Made by a program: the position numbers and the translations under genes. DNA of 64,000 nt from Melieria omissa (Eukaryota; Arthropoda; Insecta; Diptera; Ulidiidae), in the NCBI GenBank assembly GCA_963971225.1, contig OZ020269.1, positions 930,001-994,000 on the forward strand, given 5' to 3'. Below, in pieces: positions 1 through 8,751 of this stretch (its first letter is position 1; every line of letters starts with the position of its first letter). Below the pieces are notes generated by a model. That model ran no database searches. It worked only from the letters and a program-made list of their open reading frames with translations, and had not been told where the DNA came from.

Positions 1-935
1 CGTCGTTGGGTGTTATTATAGTTGGTTTGGTTATGTGACCCGTTTCTGTTGTTGTTGTAGTTACTTTTGGTGTTGTGATAATTTTGAGCGTTTCGGTTAT
101 TTGATCTGTTAGCGAAAATGTTGTTTTGGTTGTTGTTGTTGCGTTGGTTATTGTAATTGGTGTTTTGATTGCGCTGATTTGTGTTTATGTTGTTGTTGCT
201 GTAGCGGTTGTTGTTTGGTTGGTAATATCTGTTGTTGTTGCGGTATGAGTTGTTAGCTTGGTGGTTGTTATTGTTTCTATAAGAGTTGTTTGGTTGGGTG
301 GGACGGTATTGGTTGTTGTTCATGCGGTTTCTGTTGTTGTTGTAATTGTTTAGGAGCATTATCCGTGATCGGTTTTGCTCATTGTCTTTTTCTAGTTCTA
401 GAGCTAACTCAACGGCTTGATTGAATGTCTTTGGCATTGCCGCAAAAATTGTTTGTTTGTAATGGTCGTTTAGCCCTTTCTTGAAAATTGTAAGGCTGTA
501 TTGTTCATTTAGTTTAGTTATTATCGTTTGTTCTGCTGTGGTAGGATTGTTGCTGGCTTGTGCGATTTGAAGTTTATTCAATTCGGCTATCATGTTTAGT
601 ATCCTGTCTTTGTATGCGTTAATGCTCATGTTGCGTTGTGTAAAGTATGCTAGTTGGTTTTGGATTTGTGGTATCGTTGTTGTACTCTTGTATCTGTCCC
701 TTAGTAGTTCTTGCAGTGTGTCCACACTCTCGGGTGCTGTCTGTCTGCCGATTGCCGTTCTCACTGTTGCGTCTAGTTTTGCATGAAAAATGAATTCTAA
801 AAGTTCTGTTCGTCCGGAAGCACTGAGTTTTTTGTGGACTAATTCCGTGATTTTTAGGAAAGTATCTAATTCTTTATGATTCCCTGTGAAATTTGGGATG
901 GCTTTCATTGCCGTTTCGATATTGAACTCTGCCAT
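1..935 (-). CDS. gag: Mdg-a gag (C-terminal end beyond window edge)
   Basis: Gag forms the retrotransposon particle. The minus-strand frame opens with ATG at 933-935 (MAEFNIETAMKAIPNF) and remains open to base 1. It matches gag of Mdg-b and Mdg-c: a globular part of about 190 residues (RYKSTTTIPQIQNQLAYF, AELNKLQIAQA, QTIFAAMPKTFNQAVELA), then a tail very rich in Asn (GTT runs at 1-340). I see no CCHC zinc knuckle, so RNA binding may rest on the Asn/Arg-rich tail. A further N-terminal stretch of about 85 codons homologous to the Mdg-c gag start is visible at 936-1170, but the frame around 1170-1220 is broken, so 935 is taken as the first usable start. Confidence 0.8.
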   Translation of the reverse strand, partial: MAEFNIETAMKAIPNFTGNHKELDTFLKITELVHKKLSASGRTELLEFIFHAKLDATVRTAIGRQTAPESVDTLQELLRDRYKSTTTIPQIQNQLAYFTQRNMSINAYKDRILNMIAELNKLQIAQASNNPTTAEQTIITKLNEQYSLTIFKKGLNDHYKQTIFAAMPKTFNQAVELALELEKDNEQNRSRIMLLNNYNNNRNRMNNNQYRPTQPNNSYRNNNNHQANNSYRNNNRYYQPNNNRYSNNNINTNQRNQNTNYNNQRNNNNQNNIFANRSNNRNAQNYHNTKSNYNNNRNGSHNQTNYNNTQR

Positions 936-1221
936 CGTTTGGGTGGATTCGTTTGGTGTGTTTATGTGTTCGTTTTGTATTTGTACAAGCTGTTCTTGTA
1001 ATAGTCTGGTTATCGTTTCATAGGTGTTGTTAAATGTGATTTTTATTCCTATTGCTGTTTTATTGTCTTTTTCATCACTTAGTCTTTCCTCAAATTCTGT
1101 TTTCAAGTGTTGTATGTCACTAAGTTTCTGTAAAATGGTTGTCTTCGTGTACGTTCTGTTAGGTGTCTTTTTTATGCTTTTAAGTACCTATATTTGTTAG
1201 GTTTTCTAAGATTCTGTCCAT

Positions 1222-1434
1222 TTACTTTTTTGTTTTTAGCATGTTTATCATGCGGACTATTTCTTCTTCTATTGTAGTGGGATTTCTAACGTCTTCAACA
1301 GTTGGTAGTCTTGTCATTCCTATATGTAACCAGAGCTTGGTTAGGTATTTTAGGCTCTTTTCTTCGCCAATATTGTTTTCGTCTATAAGTTCTTTGTTTT
1401 TTGATATTGGGGTTTTCACTGTTTTTCTGTACAT
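1222..1434 (-). CDS. Mdg-a small ORF C (70 aa)
   Basis: This small frame lies between ORF B and gag. It starts with ATG at 1434 and codes 70 residues, predicted soluble and charged. The core shared with ORF C of Mdg-b (13953-14180) is IGM-R-PT-EDVRN-TT-EEE followed by RM-NML, and the spacing is the same. Family and function are not recognised. Conservation of length, position and the core in two diverged copies suggests a translated product. In Mdg-c the matching ORF is shortened to 39 residues and lacks the core. Confidence 0.65.
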   Translation of the reverse strand: MYRKTVKTPISKNKELIDENNIGEEKSLKYLTKLWLHIGMTRLPTVEDVRNPTTIEEEIVRMINMLKTKK

Positions 1435-1560
1435 TTTGGTTTAGAAATTCTCTTTTCAAATTATTTTAAAAATTTTTTTTTTTTTTTTTTATTTTTGTTG
1501 TTGTTGCGAGTGGATAATCTGACAATTTAATTGTTAATTGTTAATTTTGTTTTACGCAAT

Positions 1561-1779
1561 TTAAACTATAGTATTAATTTTTACATTTTTAGACACTAAT
1601 TTCTTAACGTAGTTTTTATAATATTTATTCATTTCTATTAGTATTAGTGTTATTACTAGTATAGTTAATAGGTAAAGTAGGTAAGTGTTATTATCAGTTG
1701 TGCTGCTGGCTGTGGTGTTGGAGCTTGCTGCGTTATTGTTGCTAACGATTACTTCTTCTTTTGTTTGCCTTCCTCCCAT
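1561..1779 (-). CDS. Mdg-a small ORF B: MG-start single-pass membrane microprotein
   Basis: This encodes 72 residues. I chose the ATG at 1779 rather than the in-frame upstream TTG because both relatives begin at this methionine. It opens MGGRQTKEEV, fitting the N-myristoylation pattern (Gly2, Ser/Thr6). Then comes a short Ser/Thr/Asn-rich stretch, a hydrophobic segment of about 18 residues (YLLYLLTILVITLILIEM) and a basic tail with KYYKNYVKK. Orthologous frames sit at 14256-14480 (Mdg-b) and 21594-21812 (Mdg-c). A membrane-anchored accessory protein is inferred; no known family was recognised. Confidence 0.7.
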   Translation of the reverse strand: MGGRQTKEEVIVSNNNAASSNTTASSTTDNNTYLLYLLTILVITLILIEMNKYYKNYVKKLVSKNVKINTIV

Positions 1780-1835
1780 TGTATGTGCCAAGTACGGCAG
1801 AAAATTTTTTTTTTTTTTTTTTGTTGTTCTGTTTA

Positions 1836-2228
1836 TTATACAGAGGTAATGTTTATTGTTTTAGGTACATTTTTCTGAGGTTGATTCTTTAGCTTTTGTA
1901 GTAAGGTCTTCTTTAAATTCTTGTCCGTGGTGATTGTTATTATGCGATGTAGCTCCGCAACTCGTTTCCTCTCACGGACGATGCGGCCTGCTCTGGGTCG
2001 TCTCCTTGATTTGTGCTCGGTTGGCGGTGTCGGTTGTTTCGTCGTTCTCCGCCTGTACTCCTCGATGGTAAGTCTTTTGGGGCCTGCTGTCTTAGGTGTT
2101 GGAGTGTAGTGTGGGATTTCTCCCTGTTCTGCAACGGGCTGCGGGATGTATTCGTCTACTGCTCCTTGAGTTGTTGCCAAGTGTTCCCACTTCCGGAAGA
2201 TCGCGTCGATCTCTTCCTGGGTTGACAT
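1836..2228 (-). CDS. Mdg-a small ORF A (basic protein, 130 aa)
   Basis: This is the first frame after the 5' LTR leader. The ATG at 2228 gives MSTQEEIDAIFRKWEHLA, aligning with the ATG of the Mdg-c copy (MTTQEEIDGIFEKWVRLA at 21263); an upstream TTG is ignored. Shared blocks are EYIPQ/EYVPE, the Y-TP--K-AGP motif, the EYR-R motif, and a basic patch RPRAGRIVRERKR that could be nuclear-localising or RNA-binding. The family is not recognised. The Mdg-b copy is frameshifted. Confidence 0.65.
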   Translation of the reverse strand: MSTQEEIDAIFRKWEHLATTQGAVDEYIPQPVAEQGEIPHYTPTPKTAGPKRLTIEEYRRRTTKQPTPPTEHKSRRRPRAGRIVRERKRVAELHRIITITTDKNLKKTLLQKLKNQPQKNVPKTINITSV

Positions 2229-2282
2229 AGGGGTAGTACTGTTCAAGTCTCGGAGTGAATCTTAATCTTGTTGGTCCGATTT

Positions 2283-2338
2283 GCAGGATCGAGTCGTGCA
2301 GGATTTAGTGGGCAGGATCGAGTTGGGCAGGATCGCCA
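2283..2338 (-). promoter_or_regulatory. Mdg-a primer binding site with iterated PBS-like motifs
   Basis: Directly inside the 5' LTR the sense strand reads TGGCGATCCTGCCC (2325-2338), a primer binding site ending in the TGG expected for pairing with tRNA CCA. From memory it fits the 3' end of an arginine tRNA. The core CGATCCTGC, or a one- or two-base variant, recurs at 2328, 2312, 2298 and 2283, spaced 14-16 bases apart. See findings. Confidence 0.75.
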
Positions 2339-2891
2339 TGTAATGTGAATTGTCAGTCTTGACGTCTGTTTGTCCGGGTTGGCTTATTGAAGGGCGAGCC
2401 ACGCCAACTTGGTTTGGCTAAAGAGCCGACCTGAACTTCTGGACAAAATAAAAAGCAACAAGTGCGATTTAGCTGTAAGACAGAAGTCGACTTTATTTTG
2501 GAAAAACAGGGGTTTATAAAGCAAATTATAACTGTTATACCAGTTGGAGCATTCCAACACTCCGCCCATTATTCCAGTGTACTATTCTACTGACCAATCC
2601 GAGAAGAAGGACAATATGCTGATCTTGCACATTTCCGCTAGAACGCTGCGGTAGGTGGAATCCATCTCGCTTGCACTGCTCGCGCCGCGGTATCGATCAT
2701 TGAACCCAATCGGCGAGTCAGCATAAGTGCTTTGTTTACATTAAGCGTATTACGCTATTGCTGGTCAAATGGCATCGGTGCCAGCAAGTGTCGCGAGTGG
2801 TAACCTGACACCAGCGCATAACGGCGTGCATATGCAAGTTGTGTGGCCCATTTAATAGTGTCGGTCTTGACGACTATGTGGTACCACTACA
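2339..2891 (-). repeat. Mdg-a 5' LTR (553 bp)
   Basis: The LTR runs from the primer binding site (2338/2339) to the junction with Sap-a (2891/2892). On the minus strand it begins TGTAGTGGTACCACATAG and ends in CA, as LTRs should. It holds a TATA-like box (plus-strand TTTATA, 2513-2518) and a polyadenylation signal (plus-strand TTTATT, 2492-2497) about 20 bases further downstream, in the same arrangement as in Mdg-b and Mdg-c. Confidence 0.85.
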
Positions 2892-4382
2892 ATACAGATA
2901 TTTGTGGAAGTGTTTTACGCAGTCCAATACCGCCAGCAGCTCTCTTCGTGTCACACAGTAGTTGCGTTCCGGTTTCGATAGAACCCTACTGTAGTACGCT
3001 ATCACTTGTTCCTGGCCGTCTATTATCTGTGATAGCACACCGCCAATACTATTCCCGCTTGCATCTGTATCCAGCACAAACATCTCCCCAGGCACGGGGA
3101 AGGCCAGAATTGGAGCACTGCACAGATTTTCCTTCAGACAAAAGCCTGTTCCTGCTCCTCGTTCCACTCGAAAGCATGGCTCTTTTTCGTCAGTTTGTGC
3201 AAGCTGCTGGCTATGTTCGCGAATCCCGGAACAAATCGGCGGTAGTATGTGCACAGGCCCAGGAAACTGCGGAGTTCGTGTAGATTGCGTGACCGGGGCC
3301 ACTCCTTCACCGCCGTGATTTTGCCTTCAGCCGTATGGACTCCGCGGGCGGAAACCGTATGACCCAGATACTTGACCTCCTTTTGGAACAGCGAGCACTT
3401 CTTTGGGTTGAGTTTAAGCCCGGCTTCTCGTATCCGCTCGAATACCTCCTTTAGCTTTCCCAGGTGGTCGTCGAAGTTTTTACCCATCCCGATTATGTCG
3501 TCGAGGTACACCAGACACGTCCGCCAATGCAGCCCTTTAGCACGCGTTCCATTAGCCGCTCGAATGTTGTTGGTGCATTGCAGAGTCCAAACGGCATGAC
3601 GGTGAACTGCCACAAACCATCGCCAACACTGAAAGCCGTTTTCTCCTTGTCTGCAAGCTCTACCTGCCAATAGCCGCTGCGTAAGTCGAGTGTGGAGAGC
3701 CACTGCGACACAGTGTGTCCAGGGTGTCATCGATCCAAGGTAGTGGATAACTGTCCTTCTTGGTCACATCATTGAGCTTCCGATAATCCACACAAAACCT
3801 GGTACTGCCATCTTTTTTCTTGACTAGCACGACAGGCGAGCACCAGGGGCCCGAAGAAGGCTCTATGACCTTGTCTTTCCGCATGTTCTCGATCAAATTT
3901 GTGACCTCCTCCCTCTTGGCCAGAGGAACTCGTCTTGGCGGTTGGCGAATCGGTTTTGCACTTCCGGTGTCGATGTTGTGCTTCACTATGGCTGTTCTTC
4001 CGCCTGCTTCTGCCGCAAATATTGACCCATAGTGCTGCAGAAGTGACCTCGCCTTCTGTTTCTGCTTGGCCGTCAACTCGCTGCTCCACTGGTTCTCCTG
4101 CGGTATGGCGTCCATGTTAAACCTGCTCTTCTTATTACCTCCAGGCGGGCTACTCTCGCAATTGATCATTGCTACAGCCTCCTTACACTCGCCAATTACC
4201 TCATCTTTCCCGACATATCTGGGTGCATTCAGGGGGTTCAGTATTCTGACTGGTATTCTGCCATTTTTAGGTTCCACTAATGGACGTCCGATGATGATGT
4301 TGTCGTGTCCTTGTTTCGGTGCTTCTACTACCCACAGCCGACTCAGAATTCGCTGGTATCCTCCTGTGTTGACACGATACAA
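2892..4382 (-). pseudogene. pol: Sap-a pol: reverse transcriptase and RNase H remnant
   Basis: Minus-strand frames spread over this interval encode Gypsy reverse transcriptase. They include a polymerase start region ([37 protein letters not shown]), the [14 protein letters not shown] block, MPFGLCNAPTTFERLME, the catalytic YLDDIIG box (3490-3515), the connection LGHTVSARGVHT and YYRRFVPGFANI, and the RNase H start LDTDASGNSIGGVLSQ. Frames change at about 3730-3660 and in the RNase H part, and Mdg-a cuts the end. The Bel-1 target site is intact here (GGCTC, 3859-3863). Confidence 0.85.
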
Positions 4383-4483
4383 CCTTCCTTACCGCCACGC
4401 TTCGCTCATAGCCGGTGTGCAGCGGGAATTCAACGTTGGCATATCTCAGCACATTTTCCTTCAGGTCCAGCGTAAAAACGTGC

Positions 4484-4726
4484 CTAATCACGATCGTCCA
4501 TTATATCCGCGACGATGAACTCATGTTCCAGGCTGCTGGTGCCGATAGCAATCGTTTTTGTAACTTTCCCTCTCACCGGCGCGCGCTCGCCAGTCGCAGT
4601 CCTCAGCTGTATGCCATGCAGCGGTTCCCAGTTCTTCAGCAGCTTCCTTTTTATGATCGAATATGACGCTCCAGTATCCAGTGTCAACACGAACAACTTT
4701 CCATCTATCCTTGCTTCAATTGTCAA
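4484..4726 (-). pseudogene. pol: Sap-a aspartic protease fragment
   Basis: An 80-residue minus-strand frame contains the retroviral-type aspartic protease active site LTLDTGASYSIIKRK (about 4640-4690), used to cut the Gag-Pol polyprotein. The domain continues in a second frame at 4267-4491 (ENVLRYANVEFPLHTGYER), so it is broken near 4487. The same break is present in Sap-b, so it predates the duplication. Confidence 0.75.
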
Positions 4727-4815
4727 GCTGCTAGGCTGTCGTTTCAGCTGTGAGACGAGGATGGTGGGGCGGCAGATTGTGGGGACCAGCTCACGCCCCT
4801 TTGTGCTGACCCGTT

Positions 4816-5673
4816 TTAGTTTAACGGCTCCTCGTCCTCAGCCCTGCGCTTGTTGGCTGAGCCTCGATTGTCAGTATTCCTCGCTTCAGGCGATTGCGAT
4901 CGAGAACGGGAACGCCTCTTTCGTTGGCGGCAGTCTCGTGATATGTGGCCCTGCTTGCCACATACCCAGCAAACAACTTTAGAGGAGACCACCCGTGGCC
5001 TGTCCGGTGGCTCAGAGCTTATGGCCTGGATCGTAATGTCGTTATCCGCCTGGATCTGGCGTATCCTTGCTGGTGCATACCGAGTGCTCCCAATCCATGT
5101 CGCCTCATATGTCATCGCGCTGGTCACCGTCTCCCTAAATGTCGGCTTGCCCATCATCAACGCACTGCGACGTGTCTCCGCATCATGAAGACCTTTAATA
5201 AACGACTCATTCTTCATCCTCTCGAGATCATCCGCGCTGAAGGACGGGTAGCACAGCTGTACGAGCCGCTCAATGTCTGCTGCATATGTCTGCAGCTCCT
5301 CGTTGGCTCTTTGCCTGCGGTTCTTCAGCTCACAGTAGTAAAGCGTTCTGTTGTGCTCGTCGCTGTATTTGGCTGCCAACGCCCTTATGACGGTCTCGTA
5401 CTCACTTCGTAAACATTCTGGAACTGATTTTAATACCTCAGCCGCAGCACCTTTAAGAGCCAGCGCCAATCTCCGACCTTTCCTTACATCGGTCCTCTGA
5501 TTTTCCAGAGCAGCCAGGTCGAAATGTAGCTTGAAGGTATCGAACGGCGTAGTCCCATCATAAGTAGGCACTTCTGCTCGGGTGGCAACACTTTCCGGAA
5601 CCGGCGGCAACCATTCTCGCGGCTGTACCTCCCTAAGCCGCTCGTCCATTTTTCTGTTCATCGCAACTATCAA
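4816..5673 (-). CDS. gag: Sap-a gag core with CCHC zinc knuckle and SR-rich tail
   Basis: This 285-residue frame holds a retrotransposon Gag domain (VPTYDGTTPFDTFKLHF at about residues 35-51; YSDEHNRTLYYCELKNRRQ at about 107-125). It is followed by one CCHC zinc knuckle (CWVCGKQGHISRDC) and an Arg/Ser-rich tail (RKRRSRSRSQSPEA) before the stop. The knuckle should bind the element RNA. Upstream, the coiled coil and SAP parts lie in other frames, so this is the C-terminal half of a larger Gag. Confidence 0.85.
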   Translation of the reverse strand: MIVAMNRKMDERLREVQPREWLPPVPESVATRAEVPTYDGTTPFDTFKLHFDLAALENQRTDVRKGRRLALALKGAAAEVLKSVPECLRSEYETVIRALAAKYSDEHNRTLYYCELKNRRQRANEELQTYAADIERLVQLCYPSFSADDLERMKNESFIKGLHDAETRRSALMMGKPTFRETVTSAMTYEATWIGSTRYAPARIRQIQADNDITIQAISSEPPDRPRVVSSKVVCWVCGKQGHISRDCRQRKRRSRSRSQSPEARNTDNRGSANKRRAEDEEPLN

Positions 5674-5935
5674 CTCGTTTGTTCAGGGAATCATCAAGAT
5701 CGTCAACACGTTTGTTCAGGGAATCATCCAGGTCGCCAACTCGTTTGTTCAGGGAATCATCTAGGTCGTCGACTCGTTTATCCAAGTGCTCTACCCGCGT
5801 CTCCAGGTGCTCGACTTTCCCATTAATTCTGTCTGAAATTTCCTCCACTTTCTGCTCCAAGCGCGCAGAATTTTCCTGAAGCTTGACTTCCATTCGCTCC
5901 GCCACTTGCGCCGATATTTCCTGGGTCACCGTTCC
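5633..5935 (-). pseudogene. gag: Sap-a gag coiled-coil segment in a shifted frame
   Basis: Between the SAP part and the gag core, the coding sense is in a different minus-strand frame. It encodes a long charged coiled coil (EISAQVAERMEV, HLETRVEHLDKRV) ending in 11-residue repeats DLDDSLNKRVG/D. The frame changes at both ends (about 5935 and about 5665) compensate each other, and the same pair is present in Sap-b. The coil probably mediates Gag multimerisation (inference). Confidence 0.65.
5676..5774 (-). repeat. 33-bp tandem repeat x3 coding 11-residue coil repeats
   Basis: Three 33-bp units begin at 5676, 5709 and 5742, each coding one DDSLNKRV(D/G)DL repeat of the Gag coiled coil. Sap-b has only two (51922, 51955), so one in-frame unit was gained or lost after duplication. 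Confidence 0.9.
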
Positions 5936-6258
5936 ATTTTCGCTGCCATTTCTCGATTTGAAGTCTCGAACATGCCTCTCATTGCAACCATAAGCTGGCT
6001 CATGTCCATTGCTTGTGGTGGCGCAGCCGCTGCAGCCGTACTTTGCATCGACGCAGCACCAGCAGGCGATTCCTCCACTTTGGCCGATGCCTCTTGTTCT
6101 TGCGCTCCGAACTCGTGCACAGTCCAATCGATGCCTCGTTCCCCACATGCTTCTCGCAAGCGCAACTGCAACTCCACCTTTCCGCCAGCAATCGGCAAAT
6201 TCCAGGCAGCCAGCTCCTTCTTCAGCTGGTCCACCTTCAGCAGCTCAAGTTTAACCAT
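5926..6258 (-). CDS. gag: Sap-a gag N-terminus with SAP domain
   Basis: The ATG at 6258 opens the element's first frame, about 60 bases inside the primer site. Residues about 4-40 (LLKVDQLKKELAAWNLP, then G-K-ELQLRLREA) fit the SAP helix-extension-helix DNA-binding motif (conserved L-LK-EL--W-LP--G-K-EL--RL). An Ala/Gln-rich linker follows. The frame stops at 5926 (REMAAKMER) where coding continues in the neighbouring frame. A SAP domain could direct Gag or the integration complex to chromatin (inference). Confidence 0.7.
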   Translation of the reverse strand: MVKLELLKVDQLKKELAAWNLPIAGGKVELQLRLREACGERGIDWTVHEFGAQEQEASAKVEESPAGAASMQSTAAAAAPPQAMDMSQLMVAMRGMFETSNREMAAKMER

Positions 6259-6309
6259 GTCTGAGCTTTTTTATAATTTTATTTTAGTTTTTTTTTATTT
6301 TCAATTTTC

Positions 6310-6321
6310 CACAATCCCACA
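6310..6321 (-). promoter_or_regulatory. Sap-a primer binding site, damaged by 12-bp deletion
   Basis: Sap-b has TGGTATCAGAAGTGGG on the sense strand just inside its 5' LTR, a tRNA-Leu-type primer site. In Sap-a the plus strand runs from CCCAC (6316-6320) straight to ATGTTACG; the 12 bases TTCTGATACCAC are missing. Reverse transcription from this copy could not be primed normally. Confidence 0.8.
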
Positions 6322-6745
6322 TGTTACGAATACTAGGTCTAGTGGGCTGTTACGTATCACTGGATTGTGCAATGTGAAAATGAAACAACTTTAATTATTC
6401 CAACGCAGCCAATTCAAAACCAACAGTCACTTTATTATTCACAGTTTTACACTTTACTGTTTGTACACTTAAGTATTTGCTTAATTACTCCGTGTGGCAA
6501 CTTCACTTGTCAAAACCCGACTGACTCGCTGCGCCGCATCCGGCTGCCTTTTATACCCGTCCGGCCATCGCGCAGATCGTTCTCGCACATTCCCGAGTGG
6601 AATAAAGGTTTCCCTGATGATCGCGACCATCGTTGCCAGATTGGACTAAAAGTTATTATCGCGGCCGTCGTTGCCACATTGAATTATAGCACGGCGCGAA
6701 GCGGTAGGGTTGCTTTGCACAGCGACAGACTGTCTTATCGTTACA
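6322..6745 (-). repeat. Sap-a 5' LTR (424 bp)
   Basis: The LTR is bounded by TGTTACGAAT (6322) and CGTTACA (6745) on the plus strand, so the sense strand reads TGTAACG...CGTAACA. Its length equals that of the Sap-b LTR (52549-52972). Sequence beyond 6745 is the same in both copies, so it is flank. Confidence 0.85.
6549..6555 (-). promoter_or_regulatory. TATA box of Sap-a LTR
   Basis: The minus strand reads TATAAAAGGCAG, a strong TATA box inside the LTR pointing towards gag. The same box lies at 52776-52782 in Sap-b. Confidence 0.6.
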
Positions 6746-7451
6746 GTATATAATTATATTAAATAGCAAGATTGTAATATTGGTAACACAGAGAGGTCAA
6801 ATCTGCCTAACCTCTATCTAAATCGCTCTAAGCATTTTATAAGTAAGTATGTATATATTAAATACAATCAAACGAAATAAATAACTTCATATGCACTTCA
6901 TATAATCTTTTTTTGGAAATCTTAATTTTGTGAAAGGATGTACTCGTCCCACTGTTCCTTGACATTTTGAAACAATTCGTACTACGTGTACTACTGGTGA
7001 AAACTTCAATTTTCCTGTCATTGATGTCGTAACCTTGTTTTCTATCAACCTTGAGTCAGAATAAGTTTCCGTACAGGCAAGTCAAAATTATGCTATGATG
7101 TATGTATTTATTTATTTATCCACATTTTTCACTGCACTTTTTGTTTTGTTTTAGATGAATTAAAATAATAATTTTCAATGTATTCATATTTATTGATAAT
7201 ATACTCACAAAACAGTGCAGAATAAGTTTGCGTACAAAACTAATAACGGGAATTTCCGGTTATGCTTTTTATATTTCTTGGAAAATTTGTATTCCATTGA
7301 ACAGTAAACGGACTTGTAAATTATTTGGAACCGTATATGTGCTTGAAATTTTATAGAAAGCAATAGAATCCAGCAGAAAAAAAATTAAAAATGGATAAAA
7401 GGATAATCTTACTAGAACTTTCCAAAATTTACATTTAATATTTATTCATGA
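6746..7451. other. Duplicated AT-rich flank, no gene
   Basis: This stretch is repeated at 52973-53642, and its right part again at 59070-59336. It contains no convincing gene. It holds the intact target of Hel-4 (GATAA|TATAC, 7199/7200) and the intact TTAA (7160-7163) used by the piggyBac-like end at 57296. Sequences such as CAGAATAAGTTTGCGTAC might be remnants of a Tc1-like transposon, but no transposase was found. Copy 1 carries about 40 extra bases around 7085-7125 relative to copy 2. Confidence 0.6.
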
Positions 7452-8139
7452 CTAGTAGGGCCCTGCGCTTTGCACGCAAATTTGAAGTCAATGGGCCCAA
7501 TAAAACATGTTTCTTCATACTACACTCTATGGGCGATGCCACGCCTCTTTTATGTTATGCCCAATCCATTCCTCCAGTCGAAGGGTGTGACCCGGTTTCA
7601 TTTATATGCGACTTTCAGTTCCAAAGTTACGCGGAAAATTTCAATCACAAAAAATATGCCGCGCTCCTGCAACGCCCATAAAATTTTGCCAGTAGAATGA
7701 CACATCTGGACGATGGTATACAAAACTTCAAAGCTTTCCAACTTATTGTTCCGAAGCTATTCCACATTAAAAATTTGAGTTCTATGGGCGGTGCCATGCC
7801 CCTCGTCCAATACCCAACCCATTCCCCATGTCGAAGGGCACATCTAAATCGTAAATCTTTGATGTGTGATTTGTAGTTCCACAGTTATTCGAAACATTTG
7901 AGTTGCTTAAAAATTGCCACACCTCTTGTCCAACGTTCAAAAAGTTTTACCAGTGAAACGGCGCATCTAAACGGTGACCCCGCACCAAATATTAATGCTG
8001 CCCGATTTTTCATTCCGAAGATATATTGAAATTTTAAGTTGTATGGGCGGTGCCACGCCCCCTTTTTTTATATCTATATTGTTTTGCACAAATATAGCAC
8101 AATTAATTTCTGTAGTCATGGGAATTGCAGGAAGGCGTA

Positions 8140-8334
8140 AAAGGTGGGCGTGGTCAACCTTATATAGCTTATGTTTACCGCTATGAAACACAGAATCATT
8201 TTATATCAACATTAATTTTCAGACTTGTACCTTAGCTTTGTTTTGTTAGTTTAGTGGGCGCGGGAAGTGGGCTTGACCGATTAAATTATAGCCTACGTTT
8301 GCCGCATTGAACGGCTGAATCGTTTGATACCCAT
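8140..8334. repeat. Helitron internal tandem units (part 1)
   Basis: This is one unit of an internal tandem repeat with period near 250 bp, beginning GTGGGCGTGGTCAA-CTTATATAG and continuing with GTTAGTTTAGTGGGCG and GCCTACGTTTGCCGC. The unit is broken at 8334 by Mdg-b and resumes at 15486. Further units start at 15527 and 15779 (252 bp apart). Confidence 0.7.
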
Positions 8335-8751
8335 TCTAGGGGTAAAAGCTGCTATTTCGTCATATAGTGTACTGAGTGCAAGTGTGTGTGTGAAGTGTAT
8401 TTGGTCTATTATATTAATTATTAGCGGACCTCGCCTCAACAGTGGATGGCTAAGTTAGAGCCTCAGTGAACTTCTTTACGATAAATCAAAACGCAGGGTT
8501 TCGGTTTGCCGCAAGAACAGAAGTTAACTTTATTCCGTAAGAACTATGGCTTATAAAGAAAAACATAACTGTTATACTCGCATAGCATTTCCGCCGTTGG
8601 CCGATCGGCCGCCGTCACAAGTGCTGACTTGCTTTGTTTACAACTGCGGCGCGCGTTTCGAGTGGTAGCCTGACACCAGTGCATAACGGAATATGTAATT
8701 GCACGATCAGACGGATAGTGTCGGTGTGAGTGACCATGTGGTACCACTACA
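8335..8751 (-). repeat. Mdg-b 3' LTR (417 bp, internally deleted)
   Basis: It is bounded by TCTAGGGGTAAAAG (one change from the 5' LTR's TGTAGGGG) and CCACTACA. Compared with the other LTR it lacks about 112 bp after GCATAGCATTTCC. The breakpoint has short unmatched sequence (about 8593-8606) before homology resumes at CGGCCGCCGTCAC. Confidence 0.85.

Larger units (their letters stand above)
1..2891 (-). mobile_element. Mdg-a: 5' part of an mdg1/412-like Ty3/Gypsy retrotransposon
   Basis: This is the 5' portion of a minus-strand LTR retrotransposon cut by the left window edge. Read on the minus strand it has a 5' LTR (2339-2891), a primer binding site, small ORFs A, B and C, and the start of gag. 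The right end is exact: the LTR terminus CTACA at 2891 is followed by ATACAGAT, which in the intact Sap-b copy is uninterrupted at 41163, so ATAC (2892-2895) is the likely target duplication. It is related to Mdg-b and Mdg-c by LTR ends (TGTAGTGGTACC on the sense strand of those two), small ORFs and gag. Pol lies outside the window. Confidence 0.9.
2892..6745 (-). mobile_element. Sap-a: degenerate Ty3/Gypsy element with SAP-domain gag
   Basis: This is a minus-strand LTR element with 5' LTR at 6322-6745, then gag, protease, reverse transcriptase and the start of RNase H, which is cut at 2892 by Mdg-a. It is nearly identical to Sap-b (about 40230-52972), and both share the sequence to the right of the LTR, so they are copies made by duplication of a larger segment rather than two insertions. 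Several frameshifts are common to both. Clade is unresolved; a tRNA-Leu-type primer site (intact in Sap-b) would fit a micropia/mdg3-like lineage. Confidence 0.85.

Noticed and set aside
2843..3283. 146-codon plus-strand frame
   Set aside because: Antisense shadow of the Sap-a pol frames; no domain and the opposite strand is clearly coding.
7030..7240. Tc1-like transposon ends (CAGAATAAGTTT-CGTAC occurring twice)
   Set aside because: The repeats are direct rather than inverted and no transposase is nearby; kept only as a remark.
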